This document shows positions 36,998-45,216 of a DNA stretch of 64,000 nucleotides, in pieces (position 1 is the stretch's first letter; each line of letters starts with the position of its first letter). The position numbers and the translations under genes were made by a program. The notes beneath the pieces are model-generated. The model saw only the letters and a program-made list of their open reading frames with translations. It searched no databases and had not been told where the DNA came from. This DNA comes from Bacillus sp. BA3 (GTDB lineage: Bacteria > Bacillota > Bacilli > Bacillales > DSM-1321). Where the stretch lies: assembly GCA_002835675.1 (NCBI GenBank), contig PIZR01000001.1, positions 268,659-332,658 of the forward strand, given 5' to 3'.

Positions 36998-37026
36998 CAA
37001 ATAAAAAGGCATGCCTTTTTGTTTGC
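36998..37026. terminator. palindromic hairpin, possible terminator
   Basis: AAAAAGGCATGCCTTTTT is a perfect 18-bp palindrome flanked by GCAAA and TTTGC, giving a longer imperfect stem with A and T tracts on both sides. It could end transcription in either direction, including that of the CoA-transferase 340 bp upstream. Confidence 0.55.
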
Positions 37027-37798
37027 ATTCCAGATTGTGGAAGAGTAAGTTAAAAGACATTATAAGTATTTATGTAGAATGTTAATTATTACATTTAAAT
37101 AATACAGCAGTTAGTTGAAAAAATGATTAAATTTTGGGTTGACTATTCGTTAAATAAAATTGAAAAAATTATAAAAATCAAGTAATTTAAAACACCTTGA
37201 TTTGGATTATTAAGGAATATTCGTCATTTAAAAAGCTGTCGGTTGGTTAAGGGGAGTCGATGACCTCCTTAACTCGCCCAGGAGTGGTAAGACTGATATG
37301 TATGTCTTAACGGTTGACAACGATAAAGTCTTTGTTTGTATCTTTTAAGGCAACAATGTAATTTAAAGCTTTATCCTCATTGTCTCAACACAACTTGAAT
37401 CATAAAAAGACGTAATACTACAATTAAGTAGTATTATCGGCATTATAAAGGGAAATTAGTGTTTGTTTCTAGAGTAGAGTCGACATTTTAGTCATCGATG
37501 AATTAGGGACTTTTATTGCTTTGTTATACTTGTGATCAGGAGTTTTGTGGAAATAGGCGAGATAGACTAATTTATAAGTGGTCCCCGATTAATAAACTTG
37601 ATGATATATTGTTCTATCCCGAATATCTAAATACCCACTTGGGAAATTGCCATAAACAACTGAACATTTTATTATCGGAGTTTTATTGGGTTACTTTTCC
37701 TTAATAGTGTGTCTTCCACAATCGGTCGCTTTAATGGCATAAGGATTACTGAAATGATCAAACTTTTTTATAAAAGAATGATTCAATTGAATATTGTA

Positions 37799-37845
37799 AG
37801 GGCGTGTTTGATCAATCTTATTTTCAAAACACGCTCTTTCTTTTT
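37799..37845. terminator. hairpin, probable terminator
   Basis: GGCGTGTTTG (37801-37810) pairs with CAAAACACGCTC (37825-37836) and is followed by TTTCTTTTTG. It probably closes transcription of the decayed region before the next sigma-54 block. Confidence 0.6.
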
Positions 37846-38003
37846 GTTCGTTTATCAAGTTTATAACTAGCAATTTGATCAAACTTTATTTCAAAGTAAC
37901 ATAAAGCTCTTTTACTCTTGGGGATATGTCCAATTCCCTTGAGTTCCTATTATCGAGACAGGTTAAGTTACTAAACACTAAATTGTCTATTGTAATGTAT
38001 TGC

Positions 38004-38059
38004 TGTCTCCCAATTGATACAGTTGTATCATGTTATTCGTTTGTATTTATGTACAAACA
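38004..38059. promoter_or_regulatory. paired enhancer-like dyads (copy of the etf block)
   Basis: TGTCTCCCAATTGATACA at 38004-38021 and TGTATTTATGTACAAACA at 38042-38059, 38 bp apart. Flanking sequence from about 37970 to 38150 is alignable by eye to 4240-4420 upstream of etfB, so this is a duplicated regulatory block. Confidence 0.58.
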
Positions 38060-38103
38060 TCAAGAGAAGTACATTATTTCGTGATTTTATAGTGAAATAT
38101 AAA

Positions 38104-38120
38104 TTGGAACGATTCTTGCG
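38104..38120 (+). promoter_or_regulatory. sigma-54 (-24/-12) promoter, distal
   Basis: TTGGAACGATTCTTGCG has GG and GC 10 bp apart and lies 94 bp after the dyad centre, as upstream of etfB. It is 510 bp before the next gene, so it may be a relic of the duplicated block or a second promoter. Confidence 0.58.
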
Positions 38121-38267
38121 TTGTAAATAGTCAGAGAAGTACTTCCCAAAAAAAGTACCCGAAAAAAGAATTCAATATTTAGTTTAATGGTAGCTTTATA
38201 ATGCTGCGATTAAACTATTTACTTCAATGGGTCGTCTAGCCTTTTTCTTTTAAAATAGGATTTTAAT

Positions 38268-38304
38268 TGTATCAGAATAAAAACACTGTCCGATTTATCG
38301 AACA
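38268..38304. promoter_or_regulatory. paired enhancer-like dyads
   Basis: TGTATCAGAATAAAAACA at 38268-38285 and TGTCCGATTTATCGAACA at 38287-38304, period 19 bp, the same spacing as at 32181. They lie about 165-185 bp upstream of the next -24 element. Confidence 0.52.
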
Positions 38305-38459
38305 ACTTTAGCCAAAAGGTACAAGCTGTATACCTATCTAGTTTTGGGTTTTGGGTGGATAACACCTTAACTAGTTGATGGACTCTCTGGTACGGATACA
38401 GTGAGGTTAATCCACATTAAACGGATTTATTGACATATTTTATTAAAGGTTTAAATAAT

Positions 38460-38476
38460 TTGGCATAAAAATTGCA
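38460..38476 (+). promoter_or_regulatory. sigma-54 (-24/-12) promoter for the crotonase operon
   Basis: TTGGCATAAAAATTGCA, GG and GC 10 bp apart, a good match. It lies about 160 bp before the crotonase start at 38634 and probably drives the long run from 38634 onward. Confidence 0.7.
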
Positions 38477-38633
38477 TACATATAATTGAAAACCTTATGA
38501 AAGGTATAGTAAATGAAAGTGAGGTTAATTGAGGGAAAGCAATAGCGGGGTATTTGGTAAAAAGGCATCAAAATATGACGTGAATATTTTGAATTTTATA
38601 ATAACAAAGGTGGTAAATGGAGGCGAACAAATT

Positions 38634-39416
38634 ATGGCGTTTGTTGAATGGAACCGAGTTGGAAAAGAAGGAGTTATAGCAGAAATTGTATTAAATCGTC
38701 CAGAAGCCAGAAATGCATTTACGACAAAGATGGCTGAAGAGATTCTTGAGATTTGTCAAACAATAGACAAAAGTAATATTAGGGCTGTTTTGATGACATC
38801 CTCTAACGATACATCATTTTGTTCCGGAGCAGATTTAAAAGAGCGAAATAATATGACTGAAACAGAATGGAAGGAACAGCATGAACTATTTCAGAAAATG
38901 TTTAATAGCATTCAAGATATGAGGCAGCCGGTTATTGCAGTAGTAGATGGGTACGCATTAGCTGGAGGTTTTGAAATTGTTTTAAATTGCGACATGATTG
39001 TAGCAGCAGAAACCGCAATATTCGGGTTGCCCGAAGTAACAAGAGGAATTATGCCTGGCGGTGGAGGTACAAGATTATTGGCTAAACGAATTGGTGTTCA
39101 TCGTGCAAAAGAATGGGTTTGTACAGGAAGTATGGTTTCCGGTGAAGAAGCTGATCGAGCAGGACTTTTAAATATCCTTGCGAAATCAAATGAATTACGA
39201 GAAAAAGCGCTAGAATTGGCTGGGAAAATTGCTGTTAATGCTCCTTTAGCTGTTCAAAATTGTAAAGCATCTATAGATGAATTATTTGGAATGCCAAATA
39301 AAGAAGCTAGGAAAATAGAAATAAGTTATTACAATCGATGTATCAATACCGAGGATCGTTTAGAAGGAGTCCGCGCTTTTGTCGAAAAGCGTTTACCACA
39401 GTTTTCTGGTAAATAA
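38634..39416 (+). CDS. enoyl-CoA hydratase with both catalytic Glu
   Basis: A 260-residue crotonase. The oxyanion segments are TSFCSGADLKERN and GYALAGGFEIVLNCD, and both acidic residues of enoyl-CoA hydratase are in place: GLPEVTRGIMPGGGG and RAKEWVCTG. It is therefore the best candidate in the island for a true syn-hydratase. I chose ATG 38634 because TGGAGGCG lies just upstream; the longer reading from 38529 has none. The next crotonase starts 30 bp later. Confidence 0.92.
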   Translation: MAFVEWNRVGKEGVIAEIVLNRPEARNAFTTKMAEEILEICQTIDKSNIRAVLMTSSNDTSFCSGADLKERNNMTETEWKEQHELFQKMFNSIQDMRQPVIAVVDGYALAGGFEIVLNCDMIVAAETAIFGLPEVTRGIMPGGGGTRLLAKRIGVHRAKEWVCTGSMVSGEEADRAGLLNILAKSNELREKALELAGKIAVNAPLAVQNCKASIDELFGMPNKEARKIEISYYNRCINTEDRLEGVRAFVEKRLPQFSGK

Positions 39417-39445
39417 ATTAGCATATTCATATAAAAGAAAAGGGT

Positions 39446-40255
39446 GTGAATAAAAAGGTGACGTATAAAAATTTGCAAATTACAACGCATAACGGAGTTT
39501 GTACTGTTAAATTAAATCGTCCAGAAGTCAGAAATGCTCTCGGTTTAGAAATGAGGGAAGAGCTAAGAGATTTTTTCACCCAAATGAAAGATAATAATGA
39601 AGTAAAAGTCATTGTTTTAACAGGTGAGGGGAAAGCTTTTTCAGCTGGTGGTGATTTAAGTGCTTTAAAAGAAATTGATGCTTTTACAGGAAGAAAACGG
39701 TTACAGTCTGGTCATGAAATGATTCATTCAATCTTAAATTTAGAAAAGCCTGTAATAGCGGCAATAAACGGTACGGCTGCCGGGGCTGGTGTTAGCCTTG
39801 CGTTAGCTTGCGATATGATTGTAGCTAGTCGTTCATCCGCTTTGATACAGAGCTTTGTAAAGGTAGGGTTAATCCCGGATCTCGGTTCTATTCACTTTTT
39901 ACCAAGATTAATAGGCCGTCACCGTGCACTAGAGTTAATGTTTTTAGGGGAAAAAATTACTGCAGAACAGGCACAAAATATTGGAATCATTAATCGTGTT
40001 GTTGAAGATGATTTTCTAATGGGAGAAGTAAACTCTATAGCATTAAAGCTTGCTGAAGGACCTGATATGGCATTAGGTTTAATGAAAAAGTTAGTAAACA
40101 AAAGTGTTTTGACAGACATTAACGATACTCTTGAATTAGAGGGGTTTGCTCAAGGGATGTGTTTTGAATCAGATCATTTTAAAGAAGGTGTCAAGGCTTT
40201 CTTTGAAAAACGCAAACCTCAATTTCAAAAAACAAAAGCGCAAGCGCCTAGCTAA
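39446..40255 (+). CDS. enoyl-CoA hydratase/isomerase family protein
   Basis: A 269-residue crotonase. GKAFSAGGDLSAL and GTAAGAGVSLALACD form the oxyanion hole. The first catalytic Glu position reads QSFVKVGLIPDLG (Phe), the second Glu is kept (RALELMFLG), so it is more likely an isomerase or a ring-modifying PaaG-like enzyme than a hydratase. The start is uncertain: GTG 39446, or GTG 39458 with better spacing to AGGG. Its last residues (KAQAPS) are encoded by the first bases of a GC-rich repeat, so the native C terminus has been altered. Confidence 0.9.
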   Translation: MNKKVTYKNLQITTHNGVCTVKLNRPEVRNALGLEMREELRDFFTQMKDNNEVKVIVLTGEGKAFSAGGDLSALKEIDAFTGRKRLQSGHEMIHSILNLEKPVIAAINGTAAGAGVSLALACDMIVASRSSALIQSFVKVGLIPDLGSIHFLPRLIGRHRALELMFLGEKITAEQAQNIGIINRVVEDDFLMGEVNSIALKLAEGPDMALGLMKKLVNKSVLTDINDTLELEGFAQGMCFESDHFKEGVKAFFEKRKPQFQKTKAQAPS

Positions 40256-40345
40256 GGCTGGGGATTGCAGTCAAAAACCGCGACTTCCGGTCGCAACGGC
40301 TGCACATGCACGTCCTACCCTTCGGAGCTGTATGTCGTGCACTCT
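40235..40345. repeat. GC-rich interspersed repeat of Bacillaceae type
   Basis: A 110-bp GC-rich island beginning AAAGCGCAAGCGCCTAGC, with internal complementary segments such as GCGAC-TTCCG-GTCGC. It contrasts sharply with the AT-rich surroundings. I recall sequences starting GCGCAAGCGCC as small dispersed repeats next to genes in Bacillus relatives; that link is from memory. It overlaps the end of the crotonase gene. Confidence 0.6.
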
Positions 40346-40411
40346 AAAGTACAAGCATTTTATAATTTCCTAATCGAAAATAAATAAACTATTTAATAGG
40401 AGGAATTCTTT

Positions 40412-41587
40412 ATGACAGCATCAACTGTAAAAGTAAATACTCAATTCCATGATGAATTAAGACAAAGCGTTCGCAATGTTTGCAGCAAATACCCTGACTC
40501 TTATTGGAGAGAATTAGACGCAAAATTAGCATATCCAGATGAATTTGTTAATGAGATTACTAGAAACGGATTTTTAGCTGCTCTTATTCCAGAAGAGTAT
40601 GGTGGATCTGGTCTTGGAATAACAGAAGCTTCTATTATTTTAGAAGAAATTAATCGTTCAGGTGGAAATGCAGGAGCTTGTCACGCTCAAATGTACACAA
40701 TGGGTACACTGCTTCGACACGGTAATATTGAACAAAAGGAGAAATATTTACCGAAAATTGCTGATGGCTCATTAAGATTGCAAGCATTTGGTGTAACTGA
40801 ACCAAATACTGGTACAGATACGACGAAATTAACCACTTTCGCCGAGCGTAGAGGAGATAAGTATATTGTAAATGGACAAAAGGTATTTATTTCACGGACA
40901 GAACATTCAGACTTAATGATCTTACTTGTCCGGACGACTCCACTTGAGCAAGTGAAGAAAAAGACAGAAGGGCTTTCTGTTTTGCTAGTCGATCTTAGGG
41001 AAGCAATTGGTAATGGCCTATCCATTAAACCTATCCGTACGATGATGAACCATGCAACTACTGAGTTATTTATTGAGGATTTAGAAGTACCGGTTGAAAA
41101 TCTAATCGGAGAAGAAGGGCAAGGTTTTAAGTATATTCTAGATGGTATGAATGCAGAACGTATTCTGATTGCTGCAGAATGTATTGGAGATGGTCGGTGG
41201 TTCATAGAGCGAGCTACAAATTATGCAAAAGAAAGAGTTGTTTTCAATCGACCTATCGGACAAAATCAAGGGATTCAATTTCCGATTGCTCGTGCACATG
41301 TAAATATAGAAGCAGCAGATCTTATGCGTTTTAAGGCAGCTCAATTATTTGACTCTGGTCAAAAATGTGGGGCGGAGGCTAATATGGCTAAGCTTCTTGC
41401 TGCAGATGCTTCATGGGAAGCAGCAAATTCTGCCCTACAAACACATGGCGGTTTTGGATTTGCAGAAGAGTATGATGTAGAACGAAAATTCAAAGAAACG
41501 AGATTATATCAAGTTGCACCTATTTCTACAAATCTAATTCTTTCTTTTGTAGCTGAACATGTTCTAGGATTACCGAGATCGTATTAA
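40412..41587 (+). CDS. acyl-CoA dehydrogenase
   Basis: A 391-residue acyl-CoA dehydrogenase. FGVTEPNTGTDTTKL is the flavin motif (Thr in the usual Ser position), followed by VNGQKVFISRTEHSDL, IGEEGQGFKYI and LQTHGGFGFAEEYDVERK. The YEGT-type catalytic Glu is absent (YQVAPISTNL); NAERILIAAE on helix G supplies the alternative base, as in isovaleryl-CoA dehydrogenase. This suggests a branched substrate. AGGAGGAA precedes ATG 40412. HMG-CoA lyase begins 17 bp after the stop. Confidence 0.92.
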   Translation: MTASTVKVNTQFHDELRQSVRNVCSKYPDSYWRELDAKLAYPDEFVNEITRNGFLAALIPEEYGGSGLGITEASIILEEINRSGGNAGACHAQMYTMGTLLRHGNIEQKEKYLPKIADGSLRLQAFGVTEPNTGTDTTKLTTFAERRGDKYIVNGQKVFISRTEHSDLMILLVRTTPLEQVKKKTEGLSVLLVDLREAIGNGLSIKPIRTMMNHATTELFIEDLEVPVENLIGEEGQGFKYILDGMNAERILIAAECIGDGRWFIERATNYAKERVVFNRPIGQNQGIQFPIARAHVNIEAADLMRFKAAQLFDSGQKCGAEANMAKLLAADASWEAANSALQTHGGFGFAEEYDVERKFKETRLYQVAPISTNLILSFVAEHVLGLPRSY

Positions 41588-41604
41588 TTCAGGGGGATGG
41601 TCCA

Positions 41605-42462
41605 GTGTTTATTCCTAAGGAAATTGAAATTATTGAAGTAGGGCCTCGTGATGGTTTACAAAATGAGCCCGAAGCGATATCGACAGAACAGAAGAAAGAA
41701 TTAATTACCCAGCTAGCAAAAGCAGGATTTTCACGTATGGAAACCACATCTTTTGTTCATCCGAAGTGGGTACCGCAAATGGCTGATTCTGAGGAAATTG
41801 CACGTTTCTGTAATGAACTTGGAATTAATTATATTGCGTTAACACCCAACTACAAGGCCTTGGAACGCGCAATTGAAGCAAAATCCCCTCAAATTGCAGT
41901 ATTTGTAGGGGCAAGTTCTGAATTCAATAAAAAGAATATTAATAAAACAACTTCAGAATCATTAGATGAGTGTAAGCCAATGTTCGCCAGAGCAAAAAAA
42001 GAAGGAATGTTTATTCGAGCTTATATTTCAATGGCTTTCACTTGTCCTTTTCAAGGGCCTGTAATATTTGATGAAGTGAAAAATGTTTGTGAGCGCTTTA
42101 TTGAGTTTGGAGCAGATGAAATAGATGTAGGAGATACAAACGGGCAGGCTGATCCCAAAATGGTGTATGAGCGATTTTCTAGATTACGGGACCAATATCC
42201 GGATACTACCTTTGTAGGACATTTTCATAATACAAAAAAAATGGCGTTAGCAAATGTAATCGCCTCTATGCAGGCAGGTATATCGAAGTTTGATAGCTCT
42301 GTTGGAGGTCTTGGGGGTTGTCCGTATACTCCCGGGGCAACGGGCAATGTTTCAACAGAGGAATTATTAAACATGGTCTCACGTATGGGGTGTCAAACAG
42401 GAATTGATTATAACGAAATAATAAAAGTAGGACCTTTAGCCAAAAGTCTTTCAACAAGGTAA
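41605..42462 (+). CDS. mvaB: hydroxymethylglutaryl-CoA lyase family enzyme
   Basis: A 285-residue HMG-CoA lyase-like TIM barrel. EVGPRDGLQNEP carries the N-terminal metal site, ETTSFVHPKWVPQM and GHFHNT hold further ligands, and the signature GGLGGCPYTPGATGN with its catalytic Cys is complete. The reaction would split a 3-hydroxy-3-methylacyl-CoA into acetoacetate (or a related keto acid) and acetyl-CoA. The start is GTG 41605 after GGGGGATGG. No biotin carboxylase or methylglutaconyl-CoA hydratase pair is obvious, so it may serve a 3-hydroxy-3-methyl intermediate other than leucine's. Confidence 0.92.
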   Translation: MFIPKEIEIIEVGPRDGLQNEPEAISTEQKKELITQLAKAGFSRMETTSFVHPKWVPQMADSEEIARFCNELGINYIALTPNYKALERAIEAKSPQIAVFVGASSEFNKKNINKTTSESLDECKPMFARAKKEGMFIRAYISMAFTCPFQGPVIFDEVKNVCERFIEFGADEIDVGDTNGQADPKMVYERFSRLRDQYPDTTFVGHFHNTKKMALANVIASMQAGISKFDSSVGGLGGCPYTPGATGNVSTEELLNMVSRMGCQTGIDYNEIIKVGPLAKSLSTR

Positions 42463-42492
42463 TAAATAACATATAAGATAGGAGAGGTTAAG

Positions 42493-43686
42493 ATGAGAAA
42501 TGCAGTCATTATTGATTCTGTTCGTACTGCAGTCGGTCGAATGGGTGGAACATTAAAAGATGTAGAGGTTGATTATTTAGCTGCAAAAGTACTGGACGAA
42601 ATTTTGATCCGTACGGGTATCGATAAAAGGGACATTGATGAAGTGATTATCGGTCAGGCAAAACAAAGTACAGATTCACCTAATTTGGCTCGCTTAGCAC
42701 TTTTACGCGCTGAATTCCCGATTGAAATTACAGGGTATACTGTCCATCGTCAATGTGGATCCGGTATACAAGCTATGAATAGCGGGGCTCAGCAAATAAT
42801 GTGTGGATTATCAGATGTAATAATTGCGGGTGGAGCAGAAAGTATGAGTACAGCACCGTTCTATCTCCGAAATGCACGTTTTGGATATAGAGCAGGAAAT
42901 GGTGAAATTTTGGACCCTAATACTGAAAGTCAGCCACGGGCACAGCCTATTGAAACATACGGACATTTAACAATGGGTATGACAGCAGAAAACTTAGCAG
43001 AAAAATACTCCATTTCTCGTACAGAACAAGATGAATTTGCTCTTAGAAGTCAAGAAAATGCCCAAAGAGCTATATCGACAGGATTGTTTACCGATCAAAT
43101 TGTTCCCTTTGAAGTAAAGACAAAAAAAGGAATGGTCCCATTTAAAGTTGACGAACATCCAAGAGAAACAAACATGGAAAAATTATCTCAGTTAAAGCCG
43201 GTTTTTAAAGAAAACGGTACGGTTACTGCAGGTAATACAAGCGGACGTAATGATGGGGCAGGAGTTGTATTGTTGATGTCTGACGAAGCGGCAGAACGCT
43301 TTGGTAAAAAACCGAAAGCGAAAATTATTGCTCAAGCGGCAGCAGGTGTATCACCAGAGATTATGGGAATTGGCCCTGCTCCTGCAACACGAAAAGCATT
43401 GAAACAAGTTGGATTAACAATCGATGATATCGGACTTATTGAGTTAAACGAGGCGTTTGCAGCACAGTCTCTTGCTGTTATTAAAGAACTAGGACTTAAT
43501 ATTGACCGTGTTAACGTTAATGGTGGTGCAATTGCTTTAGGTCATCCAATCGGTGGAACTGGTGGCGTTTTAATGACAAAATTGCTTCATGAAATGGAAA
43601 GACGTGGAGAAAAGTATGGATTAGTCACATTTTGCATTGGCGGTGGCTTAGGAATAACTACTGTAGTCGAGAATATGCAAGTTTGA
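42493..43686 (+). CDS. acetyl-CoA acyltransferase (beta-ketothiolase)
   Basis: A 397-residue degradative/biosynthetic thiolase. Cys88 sits in HRQCGSGIQAM, the His in ALGHPIGGTGG and the second Cys in TFCIGGGLGI. It has the family's normal length. It cleaves 3-ketoacyl-CoA with CoA. Its sequence is very close by eye to the thiolase at 60064, with the same length and long shared stretches such as TEQDEFALRSQENA. GGAGAGG precedes ATG 42493. It follows HMG-CoA lyase by 30 bp. Confidence 0.94.
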   Translation: MRNAVIIDSVRTAVGRMGGTLKDVEVDYLAAKVLDEILIRTGIDKRDIDEVIIGQAKQSTDSPNLARLALLRAEFPIEITGYTVHRQCGSGIQAMNSGAQQIMCGLSDVIIAGGAESMSTAPFYLRNARFGYRAGNGEILDPNTESQPRAQPIETYGHLTMGMTAENLAEKYSISRTEQDEFALRSQENAQRAISTGLFTDQIVPFEVKTKKGMVPFKVDEHPRETNMEKLSQLKPVFKENGTVTAGNTSGRNDGAGVVLLMSDEAAERFGKKPKAKIIAQAAAGVSPEIMGIGPAPATRKALKQVGLTIDDIGLIELNEAFAAQSLAVIKELGLNIDRVNVNGGAIALGHPIGGTGGVLMTKLLHEMERRGEKYGLVTFCIGGGLGITTVVENMQV

Positions 43687-43788
43687 AATATTTAATGGCG
43701 TTTTAAAAAAAATCTTAATAATCAAGTGCACGTTTGTTTAAAAGGCAATTCATTGATTTATTACAATAACGGCGGAGGTGAAATAATC

Positions 43789-45084
43789 ATGACAATCAAA
43801 AAGTGGGCTACTCTATATAACACGCGACAAACAAGCGCTGAACAGGCGATTTCTACTATCCAGTCTTTTCAAAAGGTCTTTCTTGCACCTTTTTGCAATG
43901 AACCGCAAACACTAGTGGAGGAACTGGTTCGCCAAAAGGCACGTTTACAGAATGTTTATCTATATAATGCAGTTATTGGCAGTCCATGTATATATGCTGA
44001 TCAAACGTGTCACTCACACTTTAAAATTCGTACTTTTTTGGGGTCTTCTCTCTTAAAAAGTGCATATATGAATTACGCATGTGACTATTTACCGGTTAAT
44101 CTCTCAGAAATACCTCGCTGGGTAGACCAAGAAAAAATAGACGTAGCCCTTATACAAGTATCATCCCCAAACGATGAAGGCTATTGTAATTTAGGGTTGT
44201 CCGTAGATACAGTACAAACCTTAATTAAAAGAGCAGCAACAGTTATTGCACAAGTAAACAATGAACTACCTCTCACATATGGAGAGACACTTGTACATGT
44301 ATCAGAGATTGATCAATTTGTGCTTTCCGATCGGCCATTACTTTCGATTCCGAATGGAAAACCGTCAGAAGATGATATGAAAATAGGAAGATACGTTGCA
44401 GAATTGATACCTGATCATGCTACCATTCAAGTAGGGCTTGGGAAGATTGCGGATAGTGTATTAATATCTCTTAAATCGAAAAAAGGCCTTGGTATTCATT
44501 CAGGATCGATCACAGATCCTGTTACAGAGTTAATCGATCTAGGCGTTATTACGAATGAGCATAAAGAGATTAATCAGTATAAAACAGTATGTACAACTTT
44601 AACTGGAACAAAAGAATTATATAAATATTCCCACATGAATAAAGAAATTCAATTATACCCCTCAGATTATACACACAATCCTGCAGTTATATCAAAAATG
44701 CGTAATTTTCATTCTATCAATTCGGCATTAGAAGTTGATCTATCGGGTCAAATAAATGCTGAGCAAGTGGGCGATTTCCCAGTAGCAGGAGTTGGCGGAC
44801 AAATGGATTTTATTCATGGAGCAAGACTTTCAAAAGGTGGCAAGGCTATTATTGCTCTTCCTTCCACAGCCAAAAAAGGGGCTCAATCACGAATAAAAGT
44901 TAAAATTCCATATGTTACATCTATTAAATCTGAAATTGATTACGTTGTAACGGAGTTTGGAATTGCATCTCTGTTTGGAAAATCACTCAGTGAGAGGGCA
45001 CAAGCTTTAATAGCAATTGCTCACCCTGATTTCCGTGATGAACTTCATTCAGATTTTGAAAAAAATATAAACTTCACTTCTTAA
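43789..45084 (+). CDS. acetyl-CoA hydrolase/transferase family (4-hydroxybutyrate CoA-transferase type)
   Basis: A 431-residue protein of the ACH1/Cat1 class I CoA-transferase family. LGIHSGSITDPVTEL holds the expected region of the catalytic Glu, and GVGGQMDFIHGARLSKGGK and VTEFGIASLFGKSLSERA are typical. It would move CoA from acetyl-CoA or a pathway thioester to a carboxylic acid, the third class of CoA-activating enzyme in the island. I start it at ATG 43789 behind GGAGGTG; the reading from 43726 lacks a site. Confidence 0.88.
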   Translation: MTIKKWATLYNTRQTSAEQAISTIQSFQKVFLAPFCNEPQTLVEELVRQKARLQNVYLYNAVIGSPCIYADQTCHSHFKIRTFLGSSLLKSAYMNYACDYLPVNLSEIPRWVDQEKIDVALIQVSSPNDEGYCNLGLSVDTVQTLIKRAATVIAQVNNELPLTYGETLVHVSEIDQFVLSDRPLLSIPNGKPSEDDMKIGRYVAELIPDHATIQVGLGKIADSVLISLKSKKGLGIHSGSITDPVTELIDLGVITNEHKEINQYKTVCTTLTGTKELYKYSHMNKEIQLYPSDYTHNPAVISKMRNFHSINSALEVDLSGQINAEQVGDFPVAGVGGQMDFIHGARLSKGGKAIIALPSTAKKGAQSRIKVKIPYVTSIKSEIDYVVTEFGIASLFGKSLSERAQALIAIAHPDFRDELHSDFEKNINFTS

Positions 45085-45216
45085 TGATACAAGAAGTGGC
45101 TAGAATCACCTCAATTACAAAGTATTTTAGAGTTTTTTAGACAAATTTCAAATTATTAAATACCTAATTACTGGAAGGCTAATGCAGAAAGTAAAAAAAT
45201 GAAGGGGTGGATAATT

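Larger units (their letters stand above)
36662..38003. other. 1.3-kb gene-poor stretch with debris and hairpins
   Basis: No intact gene. A good ribosome site and ATG at 36715 lead to a stop after five codons, suggesting a dead gene. Near 37473-37510 one frame reads RVDILVIDELG, like a Walker B segment of an IstB/AAA-type ATPase, then breaks up. Hairpins at 36998-37026 and 37799-37845 are listed separately. Confidence 0.45.

Noticed and set aside
40687..41205. 172-codon - strand open frame inside an acyl-CoA dehydrogenase
   Set aside because: The + frame has all family motifs; the - frame has no recognisable domain or ribosome site.
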